Source of the DNA: Rutidosis leptorrhynchoides
Lineage: Eukaryota > Streptophyta > Magnoliopsida > Asterales > Asteraceae
NCBI RefSeq assembly: GCF_046630445.1
Contig: NC_092336.1
Location: 205,935,001-205,999,000 of the forward strand
Length of the DNA stretch: 64,000 nt
Direction of reading: 5' to 3'
Made by a program: the position numbers and the translations under genes. Positions 12,734 to 26,866 of the stretch are shown one piece after another. Every line of letters starts with the position of its first letter. Within the stretch, counting starts at the first letter, position 1. A model generated the notes under the pieces. It was not told the origin of the DNA and did not search any database. It worked only from the letters and a program-made list of their open reading frames with translations.

Positions 12734-14682
12734 ACTGAAAGGACCCGTTCATATACATTATAAACGATTCACAATAGTTGATTACATTGCGAGGTATTTG
12801 ACCTCTATATGATACATTTTACAAACATTGCATTCGTTTTTAAAAGACAAACTTTCTTTACATCGAAAATTGACAGGCATGCATACCATTTCATAATTTC
12901 CACTATCCAACTATAAATTGCTTTAATAATAATCTTTGATGAACTCAATGACTCGAATGCAACGTTCTTCGAAATATGCTATGAAAGACTCCAAGTAATA
13001 TCTTTAAAATGAGCAAATGCACAGCGGAAGATTTCTTTAACACCTGAGAATAAACATGCTTTAAAGTGTCAACCAAAAGGTTGGTGAGTTCATTAGTTTA
13101 TCATAATCATTTATTTCCATCATTTTAATAGACCACAAGAATTTCATTTCCAGTTCTCATAAATATACGTCCCATGCATAGAGACAAAAATAATCATTCA
13201 TATGGTGAACACCTGGTAACCGACATTAACTAGATACATATAAGAATATCCCCTATCATTCCGGGATCCTCCTTCGGACATGATATGAATTTCGAAGTAC
13301 TAAAGCATCTGGTACTTTGGATGGGGTTTGTTAGGCCCAATAGATCTATCTTTAGGATTCGCGTCAATTAGGGTGTCTGTTCCCTAATTCTTAGATTACC
13401 AGACTTTAATAAAAAGGGGCATATTCGATTTCGATAATTCAACCATAGAATGTAGTTTCAATTACTTGTGTCTATTTCGTCAAACATTTATAAAAGCGCA
13501 TGTATTCTCAGTCCCAAAAATATAAAGGGTAAAAAGGCAAATGAAACTCACCATACTGTATTTCGTAGTAAAAATACATATAACGTCATTGAACAAGTGC
13601 AAGGTTGGCCTCGGATTCACGAACCTAAATTAATTATATATATTTATGTGTTGGTCAATATTTGTCTAACAAATTAGGTCAAGTCATAGTGTATCACAAT
13701 CCTAATGCTCGAGACTAATATGCAAAAGTCAACAAAAGTAAATTTGACTCAAGATAATTTCCAAAAATCAATACATGATTAATATATAATTTAAATATCG
13801 TCGTTTTATATTTTTAAATATTTTTAAAAGATTTATTAGAGTAAATAATATAATTTATTTATTAATAAATTAATATTTTATTTTAAATTTATATAATAAA
13901 ATATACTTTTATATATATTAAGTAATAAAATTTATAGGGTTCATTTAATATCATAAAGATAATATGATAGGTATTATTAAAGTAAGTTATTACATGTAGT
14001 AAAATATGTTTGTATCACATATTTATTTGATAAAATAATATCTATAATGATAGTAAGCAAAACTTGTATTATTTTGTAATAATAATAATTATTATAAAAA
14101 TATCAATATTTATAATTACTAAGATGACATTATGATAAAACGATATTTCTAATTATGATAACTTTAATATTTACGATAATTTTTAATATTATCTTTAAAA
14201 TAATAATTCTATTTAAAATAATAATAATAATAATAATAATAATATTTTATAGTAACAATGACATTTCTATTAAAATGATAATTTTTGTTAAAATGATAGT
14301 TTTAATACTAACGATACTTTTAATAATAATAGTAATGATAAAAATAATAAGAACGATAATTTTATCTAAATCAATATCTTATAATATTTTAATTTCATCA
14401 TGATACTCTTACTCATTATTTCCTAATCGTTTCGTTTAATAGCTTTTAATCGTCTTTTATATCGTGTTCATAATAATGATAATAATAGTAATCAAAATAA
14501 TTAGGTGTTACAAATATTTGTTTTAATTACACTAATATTAATAATGATAGTTACTATAACATTATTAACGATAATACTAATAATTATCTTAATGATAATA
14601 TAGTAATAATAATAACAATAACAATAACCATTTTTAAATAATGATATATATATATTAATAATGATAATAATAATAATAATAC

Positions 14683-14691
<9 letters not shown>

Positions 14692-14770
<79 letters not shown>
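14692..14770. repeat. (TAA)n microsatellite in the middle LTR
   Basis: About 26 TAA units; the equivalent tract in the right LTR (23572-23674) is longer. Confidence 0.93.
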
Positions 14771-15546
14771 TGGATAATAATAATAATACTAATTATAACT
14801 TTAACGATAATAACGATAGTAATAATAAAAAAAAATAACAATTTTTAATGATAAATCCCTTTTATTGATAAAGATAATAATAATGATAATAATAAGATAA
14901 AACTAGAACGACGATAAAAACGACGGAAATAATAATCATTTTTAATAAAAATATCAAAAATTCAATTGATTATAACTTCTAATCCGTTCATCGAAACCAT
15001 TCGATATCTAAAGGAAAAGTTCTTAATTTTTCGCTAGCTTTCCAAGGACATGCACATCTTATACCTTATCTCAACCGCAAGTGTAACTAATTCAAGATTC
15101 AACCTAACATGTCTAAGGGTAATATCAAAAGTACAAGCATGCATAATCCTAAATACTCGAGCACTAGTCAGGGATACACTATTAGTATGTAAAAGTTAAA
15201 TTATGAGTACTCACGTATCAATATTGAGATTCAATATTGCAGGAAAGGTACGTAGACGCAACGGAAATGATAAACACTATATTGACCTCACGAGCATACC
15301 CATGAACCATACTCAATCACCTCCATAGCTATAACCCATAATTTCCTTAATCCTATCCTACTCGAAAAACAATTTCGAAATCACTCGGACAGCACTCCGT
15401 CGTAATATTTTATATATACTAATAATATCTTGAAATAATACGGAGTAAATATATATATGTAAATCGATTGAGAGAGTTTAGAGAAAAATATTTTCAAGTT
15501 TCTATGAAATAATGAAACCTATTGAATTCTATTTATAATAGATTTT

Positions 15547-15716
15547 TGAATTATTAAAGTGAATTATTAAAGTATGAATTATTAAAGTATGAATTATTAA
15601 AGTATGAATTATTAAAGTGAATTATTAAAGTATGAATTATTAAAGTGAATTATTAAATTATGAATTATTAAAGTGAATTATTAAAGTATAATTATTAAAG
15701 TATGAATTATTAAAGT
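15547..15716. repeat. Minisatellite of GAATTATTAAAGT units, middle LTR
   Basis: About 12 head-to-tail units alternating between 13 bp (GAATTATTAAAGT) and 15 bp (with an extra AT). It decays into AAAGTAAAG-type sequence at its right end. Confidence 0.93.
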
Positions 15717-16861
15717 TAAAGTAAAGTAAAAATAAAGTAAAGGTAAAGTTTAAGTATAGTAAAAGTATAAAACTATATACGTATAATACGCGTATAAATA
15801 TATATAATATTAATTTAAATCGCTATATATATTTAATAAAATAAAATATAAATATTGTTATCTTTATCATACTAGTTAAGTAATGAGTTGTCAAAAGTAG
15901 TTCTAGATATTTATAAAAGTTATATACGTTTTAATAATAAAGTTCTATTTAAACTGAAAACGTTTTTGTACGTTTGAAACTAAATAGATCATTCGAGTCT
16001 TTATGAGATTCAATCTTCCACTATCCTTTGTCTAGTTCTCAATGATTGACAATTTGTTCTTATTTATAAATCACTTTACCATTTTCCGAATATTGTTAAA
16101 ATGGAAATATTTCTCAAATCATTGTGGGTCTTTCAACAGAGACTTGTAATCATAATTCAATATATCTGATAATTCAATCATTTGATCTTATCTTCTAATT
16201 CCAATGATAAACATTTTGAAACAGATACAATCATATAAAGTATTTAATCTAATATTTTGTTTACGTTTCAAGTTATAATATATATACACATATACATATA
16301 TAATCATATTCGTTTAATGGTTCGTGAATCGTTGGAACTTGGTCGAGGTTGAATGAATGTATGAACATAGTTTAAAATTCTTGAAATTTAACTTAACAAA
16401 TATTGCTTATCGTGTCGGAAACATATAAAGATTAAAGTTTAAATTTGGTTGGAAATTTCCGGATTGTCACAGTACCTACCCGTTAAAGAAATTTCGTCCC
16501 GAAATTTGAGTGGAAAGGTCGTGAATGATAATAAGTATGTTTTCATGAAGCATACGGGCTAAAAATTAGAGTTTTATCATCAGCGAATAATTTGGATAAA
16601 CAATCCATTTATATGAAGAGTACGAATGAAGCTAACATAGAAGAGTGAAATGAGTAAGTGTAGATTCATCTTATCATTTGACGTAGATATGATTGATTCC
16701 CAGATTTCAAGGGATTTGAAGAAAATCTTCTTAATAAGATTTGACTCTCCGGTAATCATGGGAATTAGGATCCGCTTTAAATGCGATCATCCATTTTAAT
16801 TGTTCTGTCGGAGATTTTCTTATAAATTCACCTCTTTCGTTTCCTTACAACTCACACCTTC

Positions 16862-17489
16862 TGTTGATGCATTTTATGCAAGTCCCTAGACATCTACCCA
16901 CGTCCATTGCAGGTACAACAGTTTACAGGCCACCATGATTGCTCGTTATTATCCTATCCGTGTTTGTATGTGGTTACGTGAATTACAGGAATGCGATTTA
17001 GATGTTTGACTATGTTAGACTTATTCAGACGTACGAGTGAAGCCTCACTAGTACGGCTGACAAGCTCATACGCACGGTTGATGATGAGCTTAGTCACAAT
17101 TACAGCCTAAATGAGAAGACACGAGTGAGTGATCACCCGTAGCTGATGAAGCCAACTTGTACGTGTGATGAATGAATCGTATGGGTGAGTCAAAAGCAGG
17201 GGTATATAAAGTCTTATGTTCTTCATTTTAGGTTAAGCCTCTCATTTGTTACACACACTCAGATCTAGTGAGCTCCTCCGATTCTCTCTCAGTCCAAATC
17301 ACCCAGGTGGTGAATAATAGCTCTAGGTGTTGATCTAATCACACTTGATTTAGTTGTGGTTTGACTAAATTAATCAAAAAAAAAAAAAAAAAAAAAACTT
17401 AACCTATTCACTAGAGGGTTTGATTCACTTATTCCGCCATTGTGTGAGTTAAATCTGTTGATTTCAAAGTTCCTAGTCATGTTTCATCA
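16862..17489 (+). repeat. Solo LTR inside array unit 1
   Basis: Copy of 8042-8659 at the equivalent place, with the same CCTTC flanks (16857-16861 and 17490-17494) and TATA box. It was therefore inserted before the units were duplicated. About 10 bp longer, mainly because of an expanded A-run. Confidence 0.82.
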
Positions 17490-20068
17490 CCTTCTATTCT
17501 TTCCCCCTCAACTCATATTTTAAAGTATTCATCAGTATGCTCCATCCAGTTCTGATTCTCGATATACTTCTAACTTTCATATCGGTCATTCTTCTTTTTC
17601 ATCTACCGCCGGAAGAATCTATTTACTTCTACTATACTCTTGGGTTTATAGTGTTTCTAGTTCTCCCATGTCTTTATATTGCTATATGCATCGATATATA
17701 TGGTTTATAATTTCTGGTTTGTCGTTGGGCTTTAATTGTTCCCTTATATTTCAAAGTCTCTACTTCTGTCTTCTATAATCATTATAATTCACAGTTAATG
17801 CTCTCTTTTATTTGCTGCAATTTATGCCCCAATTTCTATTTCGGAGTTTTGTCCTTTCGTTTCTTCTTCTTGCTATTAAGCACCGCTTGTAATGGTCCAG
17901 AATTCACAGATATGAATTTCGGAATGAACATTGTTAATGTTCTAGGAAGGAAATTGTGATGGCACGATCTTGACTTATCAAATTACTAGAATACCTTGGA
18001 AAAGGCCGAATCATCAAGAAATATTTTCTTGATATTTTAGAGGTTAAATAGAATACAAGAGGTGTATAACATGGCACATGATGATGTTATGATCTGTGAA
18101 TCATCACGTTCCATTTAGAAACTCAGCATAACTTACTATAATATAATCACATTGATCAAGTGTCATTATATTATACTAATTCATGCTTCGGTTCCCAACA
18201 CTACTTCAAAATATTCCTATTTTAAACTTGAATGTTTCAGAATTTAGAAACTAAAATAGTTTCTTTTATGATGTAATACAGATAGCGCGAAGAGGTAAAT
18301 GATTTCAAATAAGAAAAATTAAGAAAATATCTTCAGAAATATGGAGGATATTTATAATGAAAGATATGATGATATTTTAAAATTTCTAATATCAGAGGAT
18401 GATGAAGAATATTGTCCGCAGGGGTTTAGAGTCAGGAGCAAGGTATTCGTTAATGACTTCAGCAGGTACTGAATCATTTGGATCCTTTGAAGTCAGGTTC
18501 AGTCTTTGTAATTCTTCCACAGCCTCCTTCCTACTTTGCTCAATCCGTTTTCCAGTTCTAAAACTTCTCTTTTTCTGCGCTTTGCCAGCACACTTCATCA
18601 TTATCATCCATCTTTTACCGTTTAAAGTCGTTTATAGTTTTTGCTGCTTCATTAGCATTTTTTCCATTTTCGGAGAACCAATTCGTAGTTCGGAGTGTTT
18701 TTCAGAAACTTCACATTTAAATTAAGTCCAGAAGATAGACGTTATATATACACATATATAACTGTTGGCGTAGACATGCTGCGAGATTTCAAAATACTGA
18801 TTGCTAATTCCTAATGATTCGTATGGCAATTCTCATTACAAGATGCGAATGAGTAAATGATGGGGTTTCAATGAATAATTATAATGACTTTTTGGAGAGG
18901 CTAAAGTCAAAGGGTAATGAAGTTGTTGGTACATCTGCTAATAATGTGGTGGAATGTAAAAGGTTCCCTAGTAACGATGGTGTATATCTCAAGGTTATAA
19001 TAAGGTTAGTCTGACTGAAAAGTCGAAGTTGACTTGCTGGAGCTGTGACAAAACTGGTTACTTTGAATAGGAGTCGCAAAGTTATTTTTGCTAATAAATG
19101 TCAAAGAATCTGACACGGATACGTTGTTTAAACTTTTACTTTGGTTTCAAGAGTTTTTCAGGTACATAACTGTGGGTAACATGTGGTTGGATCATCATCT
19201 CGATTGCGCATCATTCGAAGTGTCTTCAGAAATTTTCAAAGGGTTTGAACACAGATTGTAATCGTTAACATATATTTGATGTTCTAACACAGTTTTGAAG
19301 TCAAAATATAGCTTGTGAAAGATGTAAGGATCTAAGAGTGATGATTTTGGTCATATCTCAAGTTGAATTTTGAGATTTCAAAATCAGAATATGTAATTAA
19401 ATTTTGAATGAGTATGGTTGTTTTGATTTCTATAAAAGAATGTATATTGTTGTGAAAGTAGGGAGTATAATGGATGATTTGCTGAATCAGATTCGAAGAA
19501 TGTAACATATTAATTGTGAATTTATATATCTCTCGGGTATTACCTACCCGTTAAAAAAAATTCACAATTAATATTTTGTACAAAAGAATTTTATTACAGT
19601 CTTTATGAAAATATATATATATGTATATTTTCTTCAGATGTAACATAGATTTAATGAGTTAATGTTAAATAAAACTCATTTGATTTACGGTTAAAACTAG
19701 AATTGAATAATCCCTAAAGGCTTTAAAAAGTACATAACTTTTACGCAGTATTTCTTTAATGATATTGAAATTATGAATCAATACTTCATTATTTGTTGAT
19801 GTATGATGTTCAGTTCGTGGAATTCTTGTGAATTTCGCAAAGTACGAATGATGTTATCTGAAAAGTTTCGGGTACATCGATGATGAAAGTGTAAAATCAA
19901 ATATATACTTGATTTATTATGAATTGGAATTTGTTGAATTGCGACAGAGATTGTAGTTAACGCTGGTTAAGTTACGGCCTAAGGACGTACATTATTGCAT
20001 ATTTGTAATATGAATTAACCGAGTAGTTAAGATTCACACACAATAGCTTAGCACGGAAAGATTTATTT

Positions 20069-20179
<111 letters not shown>

Positions 20180-20686
20180 CTTCAGAGGGAATGAGTTAAT
20201 TCTTCATAACTCGTTGATACAATATACACGTTATTGATTCGTAATGATGTCCACAGTGATTCTTGAACTGACGGAGTTTGTGATGTTATCGGTGTTGTTG
20301 ATTCAGATGTTGACTGTACTGACGATGCTGGTAACGCTGATGGTACTGTTGATGCTGTTGGTAAAGCAAGTTTAGCTTGTTAATCACACACCATTTTTTT
20401 CAGGGTTTCTACTCTTCCTTCTATCATTTTGATTCGCTTAACTGATTTATGGTTAGGGCTAGATTAGATAATCTCTAAGACTTTAGAGATTACATAATCG
20501 CCGCGGAATGTTTCTCCAATGAAGTTATGAATTAATAATTCATCAGTTATTGTTGTTGGTACTCCTTGGTATCTATGGTGCGTATGACGTTGATGCTCGT
20601 GGGACAGATTGTGAAGTTGAGGTTTACGACGCGGTTGTGGTTGGAGGTGGTAATGGTACTGTTGGCGTTGATGATGGTGGTACTGG

Positions 20687-21120
20687 TTATGCTGTTGATG
20701 CTGCTGCTGGTGTTTGTAATCTCTGCACCATATTCTCCAAAGCCACTACCCGAGCGCGAAGCTCGTTGACTTCTTTTATTACACCGGGGTGATTGTCAGT
20801 TCGGACGAGCGGATAAATAAAATCTAAAATTTGATATAATATATAATAGTGACGAGATACTCTGGAAATGAGCGAGAAATGGTGTTTCGGACAGGTTCGC
20901 CGGTAAGTGCTTCAGGTTCTTCGTCAAGAGGGCAATGTGGTGGATGGAAGGGATCACCTTCTTCTTGTCTCCAATGATTGAGGAGGCTACGAACACATCC
21001 CCAATTTATCCAGAATAGGTGATGACTGATTGGTTGATCTATTCTGGTCACACTGCTTTTGGAGCTTGAATGGGATTCCATTTCAGAATCTGAGTGACTT
21101 GAACTGATGACGAATTCCAT
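20687..21120 (-). pseudogene. Broken gag-like ORF, array unit 1
   Basis: Same structure as 11791-12224, with the same one-base frameshift and early stop (the ATG-initiated frame ends at 20824). It differs by a few residues, for example VTRIDQP for VTGIDQP and WGCVRS for WGWVRS. The coiled-coil part persists in the shifted frame. Not expected to give a full-length product. Confidence 0.78.
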
Positions 21121-21195
21121 TTCGTACGATTGGATAAAGGATTTTTTTTTCGATATGGAATGATTTTGGCTAACGGATGGTATTCTAATTACATA

Positions 21196-21197
<2 letters not shown>

Positions 21198-21284
<87 letters not shown>
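21198..21284. repeat. (AT)n microsatellite, about 43 units
   Basis: Counterpart of 12301-12390 in unit 1. Confidence 0.95.
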
Positions 21285-21286
<2 letters not shown>

Positions 21287-21614
21287 TCAAAAGATTTCGT
21301 AGATTACGGAGGACTTTGCGGGATATGTCAGGCAAAGTTTAAAGTAACAGATACGATAAGATATGATTTAGCAGATATGCTAAGATATGAATTTTTGTCT
21401 ATACACTATTCATGCAATCAATGCAGCAAGACGTGTCTTAGACTAAAAATGATAAGCAGGTAATTTCCTGAGGATGATAAGTAGTTAATTTTTGACACAA
21501 AATGATAAGCAAAACTGTTGACATGCATACACGGTAGAAGTCCAGACTCACTAATGCATTCTATCGATTTATCAGTTAGACACACTAATGCAGACCTGGT
21601 TCGCTAAGACCACC

Positions 21615-21626
21615 GCTCTGATACCA
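21615..21626 (-). other. Primer binding site of array unit 1
   Basis: GCTCTGATACCA on the plus strand, 2 bp from the LTR end at 21629; same initiator tRNA-Met type as in unit 2. Confidence 0.85.
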
Positions 21627-23517
21627 ACTGAAAGGACCCGTTCATATACATTATAAACGATTCACAATAGTTGATTACATTGCGAGGTATTTGACCTCTA
21701 TATGATACATTTTACAAACATTGCATTCGTTTTTAAAAGACAAACTTTCTTTACATCGAAAATTGACAGGCATGCATACCATTTCATAATATCCAATATC
21801 CAACTATAAATTGCTTTAATAATAATCTTTGATGAACTCAATGACTCGAATGCAACGTTCTTCAAAATATGCTATGAAAGACTCCAAGTAATATCTTTAA
21901 AATGAGCAAATGCACAGCGGAAGATTTCTTTAACACCTGAGAATAAACATGCTTTAAAGTGTCAACCAAAAGGTTGGTGAGTTCATTAGTTTATCATAAT
22001 TATTTATTTCCATCATTTTAATAGACCACAAGAATTTCATTTCCAGTTCTCATAAATATACGTCTCATGCATAGAGACAAAAATAATCATTCATATGGTG
22101 AACACCTGGTAACCGACATTAACTAGATACATATAAGAATATCCCCTATCATTCCGGGATCCTCCTTCGGACATGATATGAATTTCGAAGTACTAAAGCA
22201 TCCGGTACTTTGGATGGGGTTTGTTAGGCCCAATAGATCTATCTTTAGGATTCGCGTCAATTAGGGTGTCTGTTCCCTAATTCTTAGATTACCAGACTTT
22301 AATAAAAAGGGGCATATTCGATTTCGATAATTCAACCATAGAATGTAGTTTCAATTACTTGTGTCTATTTCGTCAAACATTTATAAAAGCGCATGTATTC
22401 TCAGTCCCAAAAATATAAAGGGTAAAAAGGCAAATGAAACTCACCATACTGTATTTCGTAGTAAAAATACATATAACGTCATTGAACAAGTGCAAGGTTG
22501 GCCTCGGATTCACGAACCTAAATTATTTATATATATTTATGTGTTGGTCAATATTTGTCTAACAAATTAGGTCAAGTCATAGTGTACCACAATCCTAATG
22601 CTCGAGACTAATATGCAAAAGTCAACAAAAGTAAATTTGACTCAAAATAATTTCCAAAAATCTATACATGATTAATATATAATTTAAATATCGTCGTTTT
22701 ATATTTTTAAATATTTTTAAAAGATTTATTAGAGTAAATAATATAATTTATTTATTAATAAATAATATTTTATATTAAATTTATATAATAAAATATACTT
22801 TTATATATATTAAGTAATAAAATTTATAGGGTTCATTTAATATCATAAAGATAATATGATAGGTATTATTAAAGTAAGTTATTACACGTATAAAATATGT
22901 TTGTATCACATATTTATTTGATAAAATAATATCTATAATGATAGTAAGTAAAAGTTGTATTATTTTGTAATAATAATTATTATTATAAAAATATCAATAT
23001 TTATAATTACTAAGATGACATTATGATAAAACGATAATTCTAATCATGATAACTTTAATATTTACGATAATTTTTAATATTATCTTTAAAATAATAATTC
23101 TATTTAAAATAATAATAATAATATTTTATAGTAACAATGACATTTCTATTAAAATGATAATTTTTGTTAAAATGATAGTTTTAATACTAACGATACTTTT
23201 AATAATAATAGTAATGATAAAAATAATAAGAACGATAATTTTATCTAAATCAATATCTTATAATATTTTAATTTCATCATGATACTCTTACTCATTATTT
23301 CCTAATCGTTTCGTTTAATAGCTTTTAATCGTCTTTTATATCGTGTTCATAATAATGATAATAATAGTAATCAAAATAATTAGGTGTTACAAATATTTGT
23401 TTTAATTATACTAATATTAATAATGATAGTTACTATAACATTATTAACGATAATACTAATAATTATCTTAATGATAATATAGTAATAATAACAATAACAA
23501 TAACTATTTTTAAATAA

Positions 23518-23675
<158 letters not shown>

Positions 23676-24448
23676 TGGATAATAATAATAATACTAATTA
23701 TAACTTTAATGATAATAACGATAGTAATAATAAAAAAAATAACAATTTTTAATGATAAATCTCTTTTATTGATAAAGATAATAATAATGATAATAATAAG
23801 ATAAAACTAGAACGACGATAAAAACTACGATAATAATAATCATTTTTAATAAAAATATCAAAAATTCAATTGATTATAACTTCTAATCCGTTCATCGAAA
23901 CCATTCGATATCTAAAGGAAAAGTTCTTAATTTTTCGCTAGCTTTCCAAGGACATGCACATCTTATACCTTATCTCAACCGCAAGTGTAACTAATTCAAG
24001 ATTCAACCTAACATGTCTAAGGGCAATATCAAAAGTACAAGCATGCATAATCCTAAATACTCGAGCACTAGTCAGGGATACACTATTAATATGTAAAAGT
24101 TAAATTATGAGTACTCACGTATCAATATTGAGATTCAATATTGCAGGAAAGGTACGTAGACGCAACAGAAATGATAAACACTATATTGACCTCACGAGCA
24201 TACCCATGAACCATACTCAATCACCTCCATAGCTATAACCCATAATTTCCTTAATCCTATCCTACTCGAAAAACAATTTCGAAATCACTCGGACAGCACT
24301 CCGTCGTAATATTTTATATATACTAATAATATCTTGAAATAATACGGAGTAAATATATATATGTAAATCGATTGAGAGAGTTTAGAGAAAAATATTTTCA
24401 AGTTTCTATGAAATAATGAAACATGTTGAATTTTATTTATAATAGATT

Positions 24449-24631
24449 TTTGAATTATTAAAGTGAATTATTAAAGTATGAATTATTAAAGTGAATTATT
24501 AAAGTATGAATTATTAAAGTATGAATTATTAAAGTGAATTATTAAAGTATGAATTATTAAAGTGAATTATTAAAGTATGAATTATTAAAGTGAATTATTA
24601 AAGTATGAATTATTAAAGTGAATTATTAAAG
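24449..24631. repeat. Minisatellite of GAATTATTAAAGT units, right LTR
   Basis: Same 13/15-bp unit as 15547-15716 but with a different copy number and a different order of the two unit types. Confidence 0.93.
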
Positions 24632-25388
24632 TTAAAGTAAAGTAAAAATAAAGTAAAGGTAAAATTTAAGTATAGTAAAAGTATAAAACTATGTACGTAT
24701 AATACGCGTATAAATATATATAATATTAATTTAAATCGCTATATATATTTAATAAAATAAAATATAAATATCGTTATCTTTATTATACTAGTTAAGTAAT
24801 GAGTTGTCAAAAGTGGTTCTAGATATTTATAAAAGTTATATACGTTTTAATAATAAAGTTTCTATTTAAACTGAAAACGTTTTTGTACGTTTGAAACTAA
24901 ATAGATCATTCGAGTCTTTATGAGATTCAATCTTCCACTATCCTTTGTCTAGTTCTCAATGATTGACAATTTGTTCTTATTTATAAATCACTTTACCATT
25001 TTCCCAATATTGTTAAAATAGAAAGATTTCTCAAATCAACGTGGGTCTTTCAACAGAGACTTGTAATCATAATTCAATATATCTGATAATTCAATCATTT
25101 GATCTTATCTTCTAATTCCAATGATAAACATTTTGAAACAGATACAATCATATAAAGTATTTAATCTAATATTTTGTTTACGTTTCAAGTTATAATATGT
25201 ATACACATATACATATATAATCATATTCGTTTAATGGTTCGTGAATCGTTGGAACTTGGTCGAGGTTGAATGAATGTATGAACATAGTTTAAAATTCTTG
25301 AAATTTAACTTAACAAATATTGCTTATCGTGTCGGAAACATATAAAGATTAAAGTTTAAATTTGGTTGGAAATTTCCGGGTTGTCACA

Positions 25389-26696
25389 TGAACATCATCA
25401 TCATCATCAAGGTTGATGGTTTTTGCTGGCTGTGATTGTGTAGCTGGCTGAGCAGTAGATGCAGATCGAGAGGATTGGCTTGTTTCTAATATAGCATCCA
25501 GCCACTTCATGAATACATCAGCTCTAACTCCTCCTGACTCAGTTGAAGCTAAGTAATCTTGCATCTCTTCAGGTGTCATCTTCTTAATTCTGTCTGCTCG
25601 CTCAGCATACAACTTTGCCTTCTTCTTGTCATATTTCGCCATGAACTTAGCATTTCATTTTCGAGCATCTCTTTTGTATTTATTTATGCTAATCAGTTCA
25701 TCTTGAATATCCATCTTCTCAGGGTTTAGGCTTCTTCTATGCTCAATTCTATGTCGTTTACGAGCAGCATAGGCCTCCCATTTAGCATTAAAGGCATCAT
25801 TCAATTCCTGTTGTCTCTTCTGATGTCTCTCCATTTTTCTTTTCATTTTTCTTTCGATAGATTGAGAAACAACAAAAGATTCAGCAACAACCAGTTCAGA
25901 AACATCACTGGGCTTACTGCTAGAACCAATATCATCCACAGATGTGGTAGACACCCTGGGTTGAGATTCACCAGCAGTCTTGACACCTGCTTCAGTATGA
26001 GCGTTGCTGGGCTTAGTGCCAGTACCTTGATCAGTACCATCATCACCATCATCACCATCTCTCCTTTGCTGCTTTGGAGCCTTCTCATGCTCATGCTCCC
26101 CCTCAGTTTGTTTTCTCTTTTTATGCTTTTTAGATTTCTTCTCCCCCTTTTTGTCATCAGCAGGGGCAGAAGTATGGTCTGGAGAAAACATGTGCATCAA
26201 GGTCACTATCTGACTCTGGAACAGAAAAAGCAAAGTTGTTCCAGTCAGCATCAGCAGGAGAAAGATGGGCACAAGGATCTACGCCATATTGTCTGAGGCA
26301 TAGGTTTGAAGTACGAACTCCATTCCTTGCAACACCCATAGCCATTTGATTTACGCTGGCCCTTACATCAGCTTGAAGAGCAGCCATGTGTTGCATTACC
26401 TCCAGCATTTGAACATAAGTAGAGGCAGGAACCATTGTAGCCATTTTCTATTCCTGCGAATCCAATCTCTCTTTTAATACCCTATTCTCCTCATTAAGAA
26501 AAAGAATTCTTCGATTAGCAGCATCAAGGTCAGCTTGAAGACGGGCAATATGATCAGCATATTCATTGTGAGAGATGATTCGCCTTTTAAGGTCCTCCTC
26601 TTCCTCATGGTGTTGGACAATTGCATCTACCGCAAGATCTGAAAAAGCACACACCTGCGTGATCGTTGTAGACTTCGGATGTTGTGTGCATTGCAT
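25389..26696 (-). pseudogene. Broken ORF with coiled coil and lysine-rich region; possible antisense ORF of a Gypsy element
   Basis: Read from 26696 on the minus strand. An N-terminal heptad-like segment (ARLQADLDAANRRILFLNEE) is followed by an in-frame TAG at 26450-26448. Next comes a segment with YVQMLEVMQHMAALQADVRA, a frameshift near 26190, a basic stretch (KKSKKHKKRKQ) and acidic/polar linkers. After an in-frame TGA near 25657 there is a C-terminal segment with KKMTPEEMQDYLA, cut at 25389 by the array's LTR. An upstream stop blocks extension beyond 26696. I do not recognise a named family. Because it lies antisense just upstream of a plus-strand Gypsy 3' LTR, it may be the extra antisense ORF known from some Tat-lineage elements such as Grande; that is inference. 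Confidence 0.5.
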
Positions 26697-26866
26697 GTCT
26701 CAGAATGCGTGCAAGTGTATATTTGGTAAATGGAATAATCTTCGAGTTAATGAGAAATGTGGTGGAAGTCAGATTGAAACGTATGTTTGAGGACCATAGA
26801 GTGTGGGTTCGGATGGTTAAGTGACGAGGATCACGGGGATGTGATTGAATCTAAGTGGGGGAGAGT
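26697..26866 (+). other. 3' internal remnant and polypurine tract of a Gypsy element
   Basis: No ORF of note. Ends with the purine-rich AAGTGGGGGAGAGT (26853-26866) directly before the LTR start, a good polypurine tract. Confidence 0.65.

Larger units (their letters stand above)
7652..12735 (-). other. Internal region of array unit 2
   Basis: About 5.1 kb. In minus-strand order it has a primer site (12733-12722), an AT microsatellite (12301-12390), the broken gag-like ORF (12224-11791), a second AT tract (11239-11278) and a long stretch with only short ORFs. One of these, 9777-9562 minus, is polar and contains KEAVEELQRLNLTSKDPNDS, shared with element A. The plus-strand solo LTR (8042-8659) and the terminal phrase next to the missing LTR follow. 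No protease, reverse transcriptase or integrase is visible. Confidence 0.78.
12736..16471 (-). repeat. Middle LTR of the tandem array (3736 bp)
   Basis: Bounded by the primer site on the low side and the polypurine phrase on the high side, so it serves as the 5' LTR of unit 2 and the 3' LTR of unit 1. It contains AT/TAA microsatellites (about 14640-14770) and a 13-15 bp minisatellite (15547-15716). ORFs inside are low-complexity by-products. Confidence 0.9.

Noticed and set aside
14155-14841. Hydrophobic ORFs on both strands (Ile- and Leu-rich) and the poly-Asn ORF at 23517-23804
   Set aside because: They are translations of ATA/TAA microsatellites inside LTRs, with length following repeat number.
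15547-15716. Regularly repeated units that might suggest a CRISPR array
   Set aside because: Units are contiguous without spacers, AT-only, and lie inside a plant LTR; a minisatellite.
25739-26296. 185-codon plus ORF
   Set aside because: Hydrophobic shadow of the lysine-rich minus-strand pseudogene.
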